Source: Limisphaerales bacterium
Lineage (GTDB): Bacteria > Verrucomicrobiota > Verrucomicrobiia > Limisphaerales > UBA11358
Length of the DNA: 53,865 nucleotides
Direction: 5' to 3'
NCBI GenBank assembly: GCA_003161635.1
Contig: PMOA01000041.1
Coordinates: 18,912 to 72,776, forward strand
Shown here one piece after another: positions 38,965 to 48,103 of this stretch. The stretch's first letter is position 1; the number at the start of each line of letters is the position of its first letter. The notes beneath the pieces were generated by a model. That model made no database searches, was not told the origin of the DNA, and was given only the letters and a program-made list of their open reading frames with translations. Made by a program: the position numbers and the translations under genes.

Positions 38965-40125
38965 ATGAAAGCAATTCTGGCATTGGAAGACGGCTCCGTG
39001 TTTCTCGGACAGGGCTTTGGCGCGCGCGCGTCCGCCTGCGGCGAAGTCTGCTTCAACACTTCGATGACCGGCTACCAGGAAATCCTCACCGACCCGTCCT
39101 ACAAAGGCCAGATCGTCACCATGACGTATCCGCTCATCGGCAATTACGGCGTCAACGAGGTGGACGTGGAGTCGTGGCGGCCGCACGTGGCCGGCTTTGT
39201 CATCCGCGAACTCTCGCCCGTCGTCAGCAACTGGCGCGCGGATTTTTCGCTCGCGGAATACCTCAAAAAAAACGGGGTTCCGGGAATTCAGGGAATTGAC
39301 ACCCGCGCACTGACCAAAAAACTTCGCGTGCGCGGTGCGCTGAATGGATTTATTTCGACCGAAGGTTTGAGCGAGGCGGAAGCCGTCAAACGCGCGAAGG
39401 AATGGCCGGGGCTGGTCGGCGTGGACTACGTCAAGGAAGTCACGCACAAGGCCGCGTTTCGCTGGGACGAAAAGGACGAGCAGAGCGCGAACTTCAAACT
39501 GGCCATCGGCAACGAACCGGCCAACGCACGCCAATTGCGCGAGCCGCTGCCGCCGGCTGACATTCCCATCGTCGCCTTCGATTACGGAATGAAATACAAC
39601 ATTCTGCGCCGGCTTCGGCAGCATGGTTTCAGTGTTCAGGTTTTACCGGCCATGGCAACCGCCGACGACGCGCTTAAACACAAGCCGGCGGGCATTTTCC
39701 TGTCCAACGGCCCCGGCGACCCGGCGGCGCTCAACTACATTGTGCGCGAAGTGAAAACGCTCATGGACAGCGGCGTGCCGGTTTTCGGGATTTGTCTCGG
39801 CCACCAGATTTTGGGCCAAGCGTTCGGCGGCAAAACGTTCAAACTCAAATTCGGCCATCGTGGTGCGAACCAGCCGGTGAAGGACCTGGAATCCGGCAGG
39901 GTCGAAATCACGTCGCAAAACCACGGTTTTGCCGTGGACGCGAAATCGCTGGCCTCCGACGTCGTGGTGAACCGCATCAATTTGAACGATCAAACCGTCG
40001 AGGGCATGCGCCACAAGACCAAGCCGGTTTTTTGCGTGCAATATCATCCCGAAGCGTCGCCCGGACCGCACGATTCGACGCCGTTGTTCGCCAAATTCCG
40101 CGCGATGATTGAGCGGCGGGGTTAA
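38965..40125 (+). CDS. carA: Carbamoyl-phosphate synthase small subunit
   Basis: GEVCFNTSMTGYQEILTDPSYKGQIV, GVPVFGICLGHQILGQAFGGKTFKLKFGHRGANQPV, CVQYHPEASPGPHD. Confidence 0.97.
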   Translation: MKAILALEDGSVFLGQGFGARASACGEVCFNTSMTGYQEILTDPSYKGQIVTMTYPLIGNYGVNEVDVESWRPHVAGFVIRELSPVVSNWRADFSLAEYLKKNGVPGIQGIDTRALTKKLRVRGALNGFISTEGLSEAEAVKRAKEWPGLVGVDYVKEVTHKAAFRWDEKDEQSANFKLAIGNEPANARQLREPLPPADIPIVAFDYGMKYNILRRLRQHGFSVQVLPAMATADDALKHKPAGIFLSNGPGDPAALNYIVREVKTLMDSGVPVFGICLGHQILGQAFGGKTFKLKFGHRGANQPVKDLESGRVEITSQNHGFAVDAKSLASDVVVNRINLNDQTVEGMRHKTKPVFCVQYHPEASPGPHDSTPLFAKFRAMIERRG

Positions 40126-40195
40126 AAAAAACATATTTCCAGATTTCAGTTTGACTTGAAACGCGCCGTGACCATAATCGGCTTATCGTAAGTCC

Positions 40196-40753
40196 ATGGC
40201 CAAACTTGTTATTCTGACTCAAGGCCTGACCGGCCGCGCACACGAGCTGAACGTGGATCGCACCACGATTGGCCGCGTTGAGGATAACCTGTTTCAAATC
40301 GCCGAGTCGTCCGTCTCCAGCCATCATTGCGAAGTGCTGTTGCGCGGCAGTGATGTCGTCATCAAAGACCTCAATTCGACAAACGGCACGTTCATCAACG
40401 GCGAACAAATCACCGAACGCGTTTTGAAGCCCGGCCAGACGCTGCGGCTCGGCCAGGTTGAATTGAAACTGGAAACCGAAAAGGCTGCTTCCGCGCCGGC
40501 CTCCGCGCCAGCCACGGCCCCCGCTCCCGGCCCGGCCAAAAAGCAGGGGGAAGCCACCATGGTCGTACCGCGCGGCGTCAGCTTGAGCGAACTGGAAGGC
40601 GGCGGACGCCCGCCGGGTTTCGACACCAGCAAGGAATTTTCCAAAAAGCGCAACCGGAGTGGCATCTATTTCTGGATTGGTGTCGGCATTGTGGGGGTTA
40701 TAATTGTGGTTCTGCTGCTCATGGCGCTGTCGCTGGTCAAGACCGGCAAATAA
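40196..40753 (+). CDS. FHA domain protein with C-terminal TM helix
   Basis: TTIGRVEDNLFQIAESSVSSHHCEVLLRGSDVVIKDLNSTNGTFING. Confidence 0.92.
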   Translation: MAKLVILTQGLTGRAHELNVDRTTIGRVEDNLFQIAESSVSSHHCEVLLRGSDVVIKDLNSTNGTFINGEQITERVLKPGQTLRLGQVELKLETEKAASAPASAPATAPAPGPAKKQGEATMVVPRGVSLSELEGGGRPPGFDTSKEFSKKRNRSGIYFWIGVGIVGVIIVVLLLMALSLVKTGK

Positions 40754-40767
40754 AGCCGCTCGCGGCC

Positions 40768-41442
40768 ATGAAACCGCGCCTCTCAAATCAACGAAACCGG
40801 GCGCTGACACTGACGGAAGTTCTCGTTGTTATAGCTGTGGTGGTTTTTCTTGTCGGATTCCTCTTCCCGGCGTTAAAGGCAGCCAAGCAGAATGCTCTAA
40901 GGATCAACTGCTTGAGCCAATTAAAAGCTGGCGGGTGCGCTTTCAGGCTTTGGACCGGTGACAATAACAATCAATACCCGATGGAACTATCCACCAACCG
41001 TGGCGGAGCCAGGGAATGGCTTCTGGAGGGGAAGGTCTTTGAAGTCTTTCGGGTGATGTCCAATGAATTATCCACGCCGAAAATTTTGTGGTGTCCGGCA
41101 GATGCCGACCACATCGCCGCAACCAATTTCTCAATCGGCTTCAGCGATGCCAACATCAGCTATTTCGTCAGTCTGGACGCTGCCGAAGCTTATCCGCAAA
41201 TGATCATGGTCGGTGACGACAACCTACAGGTGAATGGCAAACCCGTTCAGCCTGGCATTTTGGATTTTCGAACCGTTACCAACATCGCCTGGACCAAAGA
41301 CCGACACAACCGCGTAGGCAACATTGGCATGGCCGACGGCTCGGTTCAGCAAACCACCAGCGGAAGTTTAAATTCCGCCATTGGTTCATGCACCAACGGC
41401 GTCCCCACGAACAATGCCGCGATCCGGTGGTTGATTCCGTGA
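40768..41442 (+). CDS. Pseudopilin/prepilin-like protein
   Basis: RALTLTEVLVVIAVVVFLVGFLFPALKAAKQNA; HNRVGNIGMADGSVQQT near C-terminus. Confidence 0.85.
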   Translation: MKPRLSNQRNRALTLTEVLVVIAVVVFLVGFLFPALKAAKQNALRINCLSQLKAGGCAFRLWTGDNNNQYPMELSTNRGGAREWLLEGKVFEVFRVMSNELSTPKILWCPADADHIAATNFSIGFSDANISYFVSLDAAEAYPQMIMVGDDNLQVNGKPVQPGILDFRTVTNIAWTKDRHNRVGNIGMADGSVQQTTSGSLNSAIGSCTNGVPTNNAAIRWLIP

Positions 41443-41447
41443 TCGGC

Positions 41448-41503
41448 GGTAGGGCTGCGCTACCGCGCAGCCTCAATTGGCGGTGCAGCAGCACCGCCCT
41501 GCC
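41448..41503. repeat. Double palindromic element
   Basis: ggtagggctgcgctaccgcgcagcc and ggcggtgcagcagcaccgccctgcc. Confidence 0.8.
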
Positions 41504-41551
41504 AATTTCCCTTCTGGATTCTGAATTCTGAATTCTCTATTCTGTCGCATC

Positions 41552-42698
41552 ATGTTTGAAACGGTTAAAACAGAAATTGCCACTGCCGCCGGGAAACTCA
41601 CGCACCTGCGGAGGTTTCTTTGACGTTCCCGCCACGCAAAAACGCCTGGGCGAACTCAATTCGCTCATGGCCGCCGACAATTTCTGGAACAACCGCGAAA
41701 AGGCGCAGACGCTGATTGACGAGGCCAACTCCCTCCGCAACAAAATCGAGCCGCTGCTCCAAGCGGAAAAACAGCTGGAGGATTTCTGCGTGATGCTCGA
41801 ACTGGGCGAGGCCGAACCGCCCGCAGCCCAGGCGCAGGTGGAAAAGGAACTCACCCGCGACCTGGTAAAATTTTTCAAGGAACTCGACGCGCTGGAGTTG
41901 AAGGTTTTCCTGAGCGGCCCGCACGACCGGAAGAATTGCATTCTCAGCATCAACGCCGGCGCCGGCGGCACCGAGGCGCAGGATTGGGCGGAAATGCTGT
42001 CACGCATGTATCAACGCTGGGCCGAATCGCGCGGCTGGGAGGTCGAGGTTACCGACGCGCTGCCCGGCGAAGGCGCGGGCCTCAAGAGCATCACCATGCT
42101 GCTTCAGGGCGAAAATGCCTACGGCTTTGCCAAGGCCGAACGCGGCGTGCACCGGCTCGTGCGCATCTCGCCGTTCGATTCCAACAAACGCCGTCACACG
42201 AGTTTCGCCAGCGTGGACACGATTGCGGAAATTGAAGAAAGCGATCCCGACATCGTCATCCCGCCAACTGAATTCCAGGTGGACACGTTCCGTTCCGGTG
42301 GCAAGGGCGGCCAGAACGTGAACAAAGTCGAAACCGCCGTGCGCATCACGCACATACCGACCGGTCTCGTCGTCGCATCGCAAACCCAGCGTTCGCAGCA
42401 TCAAAACCGCGCTACGGCGATGCGGCTTTTGCTGTCGCGGATCTTCGCGCAACGGCAGGACGCGCAGAAGGCCGATATGGAACGGTTTTACGGTGAGAAG
42501 GGCAGCATCTCGTGGGGCAACCAGATTCGCAGCTACGTCTTTCAGCCATACCGCATGGTGAAGGATTTGCGCACCGGCGTGGAAACGAGCAATGTGCAGG
42601 CGGTAATGGACGGCGATTTGGATGCGTTCGTGAATGGCTGGTTGCGCGCCGGTTGCCCTTTGAAACGGATGCAAGGGGTGAAGGACGAGGAAGAGTGA
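41552..42698 (+). CDS. prfB: Peptide chain release factor 2 with +1 programmed frameshift (41552..41620 joined to 41622..42698)
   Basis: Zero frame MFETVKTEIATAAGKLTHLRRFL*; slip site cggAGGTTTCTTTGAC; after +1 shift DVPATQKRLGELN...; GGKGGQNVNKVETAVRITHIPTGLVV. Confidence 0.96.
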
Positions 42699-42711
42699 GA
42701 ATGAAGAAAAC

Positions 42712-42818
42712 ATTCAACAACCAACATCCAACTCTGAACATCGAACCAGGGCTCGCGCGGACGAATGGAAACATTTCGATGTTGGAAGTTCGATGTTCGA
42801 TGTTCGATGTTACCCACT
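42712..42818. repeat. aacatcgaa/ttcgatgtt repeat element upstream of trpC
   Basis: caacatccaactctgaacatcgaacc ... ttcgatgttggaagttcgatgttcgatgttcgatgtt. Confidence 0.75.
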
Positions 42819-43652
42819 AAAATTGTGAACATCCTCGACACCATCGTTGAAGAAAAGAAACGCGAAGTCGCGAAGTTGCCACCGCGACTCATCGCCGCCG
42901 GTGATCTGCGCGATGCGTTGCTCGAACGCGGCGAACAGCGTGACTTTCTCGCGGCGTTGCAGCACCCGCGACAAGGCCACATCGCGTTGATTGCCGAGGT
43001 CAAAAAAGCGTCGCCGTCGGCAGGGGTGATTTGCCCGGACTTCGACCCCGTTCGCATCGCAAAAGAATACGAGGCGGGTGGCGCAAGTTGTTTGTCGGTC
43101 CTGACCGACGAGAAGTTTTTCCAAGGGGCGCTCGATCATCTCCGGCAAATCCGCGCCGCCGTGAAGCTGCCGCTGCTGCGCAAGGATTTCATCATTGATG
43201 AGCGGCAAATCCTTGAAACCATCGAGTGGGGCGCGGACGCCATTCTGCTCATCGTCGCGATTCTTGACGACGCGCAGCTTGAACGGTTTCACGCGTTCGC
43301 GGCGGAAGCGGGCCTGGCCGCGCTGGTTGAAGTGCATGATGAGACGGAATTGGCCCGGGCGATGAAAATTGGCGCCAGCCTCATCGGTGTAAACAACCGC
43401 AATTTGAAAAATTTCAAGGTGGACCTGGCCACGACCGAGCGGCTGGCGGCGAAACTAAATAGTAGCGCAGGCGTCCCGCCTGGACCGAACAGGCGGGACG
43501 CCTGTGCTACTTTGCTCGTCGCCGAAAGCGGCATTCATACTCGCGCGGATGTGGAACGATTGAAGCGGTGCGGCGCAGACGCGATTTTAGTGGGCGAATC
43601 GTTGATGCGTGGCGGCGATATTCAATCCAAGGTTCGTGAGTTGATTGGCTGA
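42807..43652 (+). CDS. trpC: Indole-3-glycerol phosphate synthase (start inside the repeat, uncertain)
   Basis: ALIAEVKKASPSAGVICPDFDPVRIAKEYEAGGASCLSVLTDEKFFQG, LLRKDFIIDERQI, LIGVNNRNLKNFKVDL. Confidence 0.96.
   Translation: MLPTKIVNILDTIVEEKKREVAKLPPRLIAAGDLRDALLERGEQRDFLAALQHPRQGHIALIAEVKKASPSAGVICPDFDPVRIAKEYEAGGASCLSVLTDEKFFQGALDHLRQIRAAVKLPLLRKDFIIDERQILETIEWGADAILLIVAILDDAQLERFHAFAAEAGLAALVEVHDETELARAMKIGASLIGVNNRNLKNFKVDLATTERLAAKLNSSAGVPPGPNRRDACATLLVAESGIHTRADVERLKRCGADAILVGESLMRGGDIQSKVRELIG
43461..43511. repeat. Palindromic element inside trpC CDS
   Basis: agtagcgcaggcgtcccgcctg-gaccgaa-caggcgggacgcctgtgctact, 22 bp arms with one mismatch; encodes SSAGVPPGPNRRDACATL. Confidence 0.92.
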
Positions 43653-43656
43653 ATTT

Positions 43657-43708
43657 GGTAGGGCCGCGCTGCCGCGCGGCCTCGGACGACCAGCAGGTCG
43701 TCCCTACC
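43657..43708. repeat. Double palindromic element, overlapping the 3' end of pdxA
   Basis: ggtagggccgcgctgccgcgcggcc and gacgaccagcaggtcgtccctacc. Confidence 0.8.
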
Positions 43709-44693
43709 TTGAACGTGCCAACTGCTTCGCCAGTCGAATGGCGGCAATCATGCTCGATGGATTGGCGATTCCTTTTCCCGCGATGTCGTAAGCCGTGCCG
43801 TGGTCGGGTGACGTGCGGATGAATGGCAGGCCCAGCGTCCAGTTCACACCGGTGTCAAACGCGACGGCTTTCAGCGGCGCGAGCCCCTGGTCGTGATACA
43901 TCGCGACCACCACATCAAAATCCCCCTGCAGGGCATAATGAAAAACCGTGTCACCACTCAACGGGCCAATAACGTCGAGTCCGCGTTTTTGCGCGGCGAG
44001 AACCGTCGGCGTGATGATTTTTATTTCTTCATCGCCAAATTGCCCGCCTTCGCCCGCGTGCGGATTCAGGCCGCAAACGGCCACACGCGCACGCGGCAAT
44101 TGCAAATCACAGCACGCTTGCGCGGCCAGCTCGATGGCGAGTTCAACTTTCGCAGGTGTGAGTTTTTCCGCGACGGTTTTGAGCGGAATGTGAACTGTGG
44201 CCAGCGCGACGCGCAACCAGCGTCCGCGCTCGTCGTGGCCGAGCAGCATCATCGCGGTGCGTTTGGCGCTGGCGAGTTCGGAGAGAAATTCAGTCTGGCC
44301 GGTGAATTTGTGTCCGGCACGGATGATGGATTCCTTGTTGACCGGCGCGGTGACGAGCGCGTCCAGTTCGTGGCGGAGGCAGCGTTCGGCGCCATCACGC
44401 AGTGACGCAACGGCAGCGTGCGCAGCAACGGGTGAACCGGCGGCCAAATTTTCCGGCAGTGGTTCGGCCAATGGATTCGTGACGAAGAACCAGCCGGAGT
44501 CGCCGTAATTGGAAAAATTTTTCAGCGGCAGATTGAGTCCGGGCTTTTGGTTGAGGCGAAGCAAGCAATCCCTGTCGCCAATCAGCAGGTAGCGCGTTTG
44601 ATCGCCGGCGGTTTCGGCGGCGATGGCTTTGAGCGCGACTTCGGGGCCGATGCCCGTGACATCGCCAAGCGTAATGCCAATCCAGCCAGTCAT
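43704..44693 (-). CDS. pdxA: 4-hydroxythreonine-4-phosphate dehydrogenase
   Basis: GITLGDVTGIGPEVALKAI, LNPHAGEGGQFGDEEIKIITP, AMYHDQGLAPLKAVAFDTGVNWTLGLPFIRTSPDHGTAYDIAGKG. Confidence 0.97.
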   Translation of the reverse strand: MTGWIGITLGDVTGIGPEVALKAIAAETAGDQTRYLLIGDRDCLLRLNQKPGLNLPLKNFSNYGDSGWFFVTNPLAEPLPENLAAGSPVAAHAAVASLRDGAERCLRHELDALVTAPVNKESIIRAGHKFTGQTEFLSELASAKRTAMMLLGHDERGRWLRVALATVHIPLKTVAEKLTPAKVELAIELAAQACCDLQLPRARVAVCGLNPHAGEGGQFGDEEIKIITPTVLAAQKRGLDVIGPLSGDTVFHYALQGDFDVVVAMYHDQGLAPLKAVAFDTGVNWTLGLPFIRTSPDHGTAYDIAGKGIANPSSMIAAIRLAKQLARSR

Positions 44694-44754
44694 TAAAGTT
44701 GAGAGTCGTTGGTTGAGGGTCGGGAGAAAAAATGCTCCCGACTCACAGCGGAAT

Positions 44755-45714
44755 TTAGAACAAGCGGATGAACGTTTTCTTTTTCAACTGCTCAATCCAC
44801 TGTTGTTCGAGTTGTTTTTGCGCCTGTGTGCGGAGGGTCAACTCCACGTCATCACGCACTTCGTTGAGCGGTTTGACGTGCGTGGGACGCGCCTGCTCGA
44901 CCAGCATGATGTAGCAGGCTTCGGGCATTTCAATCACATCGCTGACCTGGCCGGGTTTGAGCGCGAAGGCGATGTCGGCGAGTTCCTTGCGCAAAAATGA
45001 GCGCTCGACCCAGCCCCGATCGCCGCCCTGGCTGCGCTGCGAATCTTGCGAATAAACGGAGGCCATTTCCTGAAACGTCGCGCCTTCCTTGATTTGGGCA
45101 AGAATTTCACCGGCCAGGCGCACCGTGTTGGTGTCTTCGCCGGAAGTTTTGTTGAGCACGATCATGCGCAATTTGACTTCGTCCTCAACTTTGAAATCGT
45201 CCTGGTGGACGAGATAGTAAGTTTCAACCTTGTAGGGCGAGATGATGATTTTTTCCGGCGAAATGCTTTTGGCGCGCAACGCGGAAACGATGTATTGATC
45301 GCGCACCTCCCGGCGGAATTTTTCGTATGTCTGGCCCTGCGCCTGAAGTGTCTTCATCAGCGTGATACGGTCGCCGAACCGTTCGCGGATGCGTTCCTGG
45401 ACCAGTTCGTCCACCACGGGGTCCGGCAGCTTGTAGCCTTCAACGTCAAAGTCATGCAGAATCAACTGCCGCTCGACCAATTGCTCCTGACCGTCGTTGA
45501 GCGCGTCGCCAAGTTTTTGCCGGAACATGTCCGGCTGGCCGGCATATTCCCGCCGCAACGCCTGGGCCGCCGGCGCGGCGAATTCTTCGACTTCCGCATA
45601 CGTGACAACCCCGTTATTCACCACGGCCTTGATGGCATCGACCAATTCCGCGGGCAACGGCAAGTTGAAACAAAAAGCCGCCGACAGAACTGTAATGAAA
45701 CGGAAAAACTTCAT
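44755..45714 (-). CDS. SurA-like parvulin peptidyl-prolyl isomerase
   Basis: Signal peptide, parvulin domain FQEMASVYSQDSQRSQGGDRGWVERSFLRKELADIAFALKPGQVSDVIE; next to pdxA as in surA-pdxA synteny. Confidence 0.9.
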   Translation of the reverse strand: MKFFRFITVLSAAFCFNLPLPAELVDAIKAVVNNGVVTYAEVEEFAAPAAQALRREYAGQPDMFRQKLGDALNDGQEQLVERQLILHDFDVEGYKLPDPVVDELVQERIRERFGDRITLMKTLQAQGQTYEKFRREVRDQYIVSALRAKSISPEKIIISPYKVETYYLVHQDDFKVEDEVKLRMIVLNKTSGEDTNTVRLAGEILAQIKEGATFQEMASVYSQDSQRSQGGDRGWVERSFLRKELADIAFALKPGQVSDVIEMPEACYIMLVEQARPTHVKPLNEVRDDVELTLRTQAQKQLEQQWIEQLKKKTFIRLF

Positions 45715-45765
45715 CAAAATCCGCGCGCATGCTAACAACAAACCCCGGCGGGTCAAGCGCGCCGC

Positions 45766-45942
45766 TCAAAAGCCAAAACGATTCAATAAATACATCAACG
45801 CCGCCAAAATCACCGATATCCCCAACCCGGCGATGATGGACCATTTCAGGAAATAAAGGTGCTTGCGACGGGCTGCCCGCCCGCCCATGCCCGGCAGCAG
45901 ATAATAACGTTCGGGCTCTTTATCGGCCTTTGAAGGAAACAT
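45766..45942 (-). CDS. Small single-TM hypothetical protein
   Basis: MFPSKADKEPERYYLLPGMGGRAARRKHLYFLKWSIIAGLGISVILAALMYLLNRFGF. Confidence 0.6.
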   Translation of the reverse strand: MFPSKADKEPERYYLLPGMGGRAARRKHLYFLKWSIIAGLGISVILAALMYLLNRFGF

Positions 45943-45995
45943 ACGATTCGATTTCTGCCAAACCTGTAGCATACCATCCGCCGGCGTCAAGTCGC

Positions 45996-46856
45996 ATGCT
46001 TGCGGTCATTGGCACTGACCGCTACCGTTTCCGTGTGAATCTTGAAGATCATCTGGGTGACATTATTCGCAAGGCACGGGCGATGAGCGGCGTTTCAGCC
46101 GCAACTGCGGCAACCGCGGCGGGAATTTCCGAAACTGAACTGTCCGCGCTTGAAGAAACCGGACAACCCGGCAAGCGACCGGATTTCACGGCGCTGGCGA
46201 ATCTCATCGGGCTGAATCCAGCCAGGCTCGAAGGCATTGCCAACGGCTGGCATCCGGGCGAAAAGGATTTGAGCCTCTGGCGCGAGCTGCGGCAAATCAG
46301 CACGACCGAAGGCGGCAACACGGTGCATTGTTATTTGATTTGGGATGAAGTCACGCGCGATGCCGCGTTGTTCGACACCGGCTGGGATGCCGCGCCCGTT
46401 TTCAAGCTGATTGAGGAAAATCAGCTTCAACTCAAACACCTGTTCATCACGCACACGCACGAGGACCACGTGGCGGGACTGCAGCCGATTCGCGAACGCT
46501 TCCCAAAAATTCATTTGCACACGGATGCCAGGGGCACCCCGCCGCAACACCGCAACCGGCGCAACGATTTCATCATGCTCGGCAGCCTGCGCATCACGAA
46601 CCGCGAAACACCCGGCCACGCGGAGGATGGCGTGACCTATATCATCGGCACATGGCCGGACGACGCGCCGCACGTGGCGATTGTGGGTGACGCGATTTTC
46701 GCCGGCTCAATCGGGCGCGGAAACCAGTCGTGGGATTTGGCGAGGCAAAAGGTGCGCGAACAAATTTTCACACTGCCGGCGGAGACGTTGATTTGCCCCG
46801 GCCACGGCCCGCTGACGACGGTGGCGGAGGAAAAGGCGCACAACCCGTTCTTTTGA
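45996..46856 (+). CDS. XRE-like HTH + metallo-beta-lactamase-fold hydrolase fusion
   Basis: HTH-like DIIRKARAMSGVSAATAATAAGISETELSALEETG; MBL motif THTHEDHVAG, GDAIFAGSIGR, CPGHGPLTTV. Confidence 0.88.
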   Translation: MLAVIGTDRYRFRVNLEDHLGDIIRKARAMSGVSAATAATAAGISETELSALEETGQPGKRPDFTALANLIGLNPARLEGIANGWHPGEKDLSLWRELRQISTTEGGNTVHCYLIWDEVTRDAALFDTGWDAAPVFKLIEENQLQLKHLFITHTHEDHVAGLQPIRERFPKIHLHTDARGTPPQHRNRRNDFIMLGSLRITNRETPGHAEDGVTYIIGTWPDDAPHVAIVGDAIFAGSIGRGNQSWDLARQKVREQIFTLPAETLICPGHGPLTTVAEEKAHNPFF

Positions 46857-46858
46857 TT
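46704..46858 (+). repeat. MBL gene 3'-end sequence, copy 1 (in the intact gene)
   Basis: ...GNQSWDLARQKVREQIFTLPAETLICPGHGPLTTVAEEKAHNPFF*. Confidence 0.92.
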
Positions 46859-46966
46859 TTTAGGCAATTGAAAGAATTCAGTTAAATGAATAGGATTTCG
46901 CCATGCCCGAATTGAGCCGGTTTTTCGGAATTATCGTTCGCATGTATTTAGCGTGAGAATAGAAGC

Positions 46967-47263
46967 ATGAACCATCCGATTTACAGAGTTCGCTCCGTGA
47001 AAATCGTCGCGCCTTACACGTTGCGGGTGGGGTTTGACGACGGCACGGAGCAGACGATTGATTTTCGTCCGGTGCTGGCGGGCGAACTTTACGGCCCGCT
47101 GCGTGCATTAGCCGTATTCGATGCGGTAAAAATTGATCCCGAAGTCCACACGTTGGTTTGGCCGAACGGCGCGGACTTTGATCCAGCCACGCTTCACGAC
47201 TGGCCGCAATATGCGGAAGCTTTGCTCGCCCGCGCGCGGGAATGGGAAGCGCAACCGGCTTAA
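46967..47263 (+). CDS. DUF2442 domain protein
   Basis: VRSVKIVAPYTLRVGFDDGTEQTIDFRPVLAGELYGPLRALAVFDAVKIDPEVHTLVWPNGADFDPATLHDW. Confidence 0.88.
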   Translation: MNHPIYRVRSVKIVAPYTLRVGFDDGTEQTIDFRPVLAGELYGPLRALAVFDAVKIDPEVHTLVWPNGADFDPATLHDWPQYAEALLARAREWEAQPA

Positions 47264-47417
47264 TCCAATCAGACGCGGAAACCGGTTGTGGGATTTGGCG
47301 AAGCAAAAGGTGCGCGAACAAATTTTCACCCTGCCAGCGGAAACCTTGATTTGCCCCAGCCACGGCCCGCTGACGACGGTGGCGGAAGAAAAAGCAAATA
47401 ATCCATTTTTCTGATTT
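47257..47417 (+). repeat. MBL gene 3'-end sequence, copy 2 (headless)
   Basis: ...GNRLWDLAKQKVREQIFTLPAETLICPSHGPLTTVAEEKANNPFF*, same frame, no start or upstream domain. Confidence 0.92.
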
Positions 47418-47466
47418 GCGATTTTCCATCTGTTGACATTCGTAAGGCCAAGATTACACTTTGTGT

Positions 47467-47721
47467 ATGACAATGCTTTTGCAAACCAGGGTGAAGCCGA
47501 AAGTGGCGGCCAGATTCCAGAAGGCGGCGCGGCGGCGCGGCCTTTCGCCTTACGCCTTCCTGCAACAAATTGTGGCGGACGCCGCTTCATTGGCAGACCC
47601 CAACTCGTCCCCCGCCAGCCTTGAATTGAGCCGCGAAGGATTTACTGTGCCGGAATTGCCCGGCAAAACCGAGCGCGAGAAAATCCGCGCCGCCATCGCC
47701 CGCCGTCATGTTCCTCGCTGA
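47467..47721 (+). CDS. RHH-type antitoxin-like protein
   Basis: MLLQTRVKPKVAARFQKAARRRGLSPYAFLQQIVADAA; overlaps the PIN gene start. Confidence 0.8.
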   Translation: MTMLLQTRVKPKVAARFQKAARRRGLSPYAFLQQIVADAASLADPNSSPASLELSREGFTVPELPGKTEREKIRAAIARRHVPR

Positions 47722-48097
47722 CACCAGCTTTATCGTCAGTCCGTTCGCCAAAACGCCCAAACGCCGCACGTGGGCGCAGAATTTCTTCAAGCAACACCAT
47801 GAACGTTTGTGGACAACGGCGGCGGCGTTCACCGAGGTCAGCCATTTGATCGGGGACTGCAAAATCGTCGCCAAAATCATTGGCGACTACCGTTTTGCGC
47901 TGGACGTGGAGGAGGAAAAATCCGCGCTGGCCGCGCTGCTGGAAAAATACGCGCCGGAAATGGACTTTGCGGACGCGACCCTCGTGCGCGCCAGCGAACT
48001 TTTTCCATCGTTCAAAATCATCACCGACGACAGCCATTTCAACTGGTATCGCCGCAACCGCGATGAGAAACTGCCCGTCATCTGGATTCCTGAATGA
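47708..48097 (+). CDS. PIN-domain (VapC-like) toxin
   Basis: MFLADTSFIVSPFAKTPKRRTWAQNFF...WTTAAAFTEVSHLI...MDFADATLVRASELF...IITDDSHF. Confidence 0.88.
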   Translation: MFLADTSFIVSPFAKTPKRRTWAQNFFKQHHERLWTTAAAFTEVSHLIGDCKIVAKIIGDYRFALDVEEEKSALAALLEKYAPEMDFADATLVRASELFPSFKIITDDSHFNWYRRNRDEKLPVIWIPE

Positions 48098-48103
48098 ACG
48101 TCA

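Noticed and set aside
42712-42818. CRISPR-like array
   Set aside because: Units are 9 bp tandem ttcgatgtt repeats without spacers; no cas genes.
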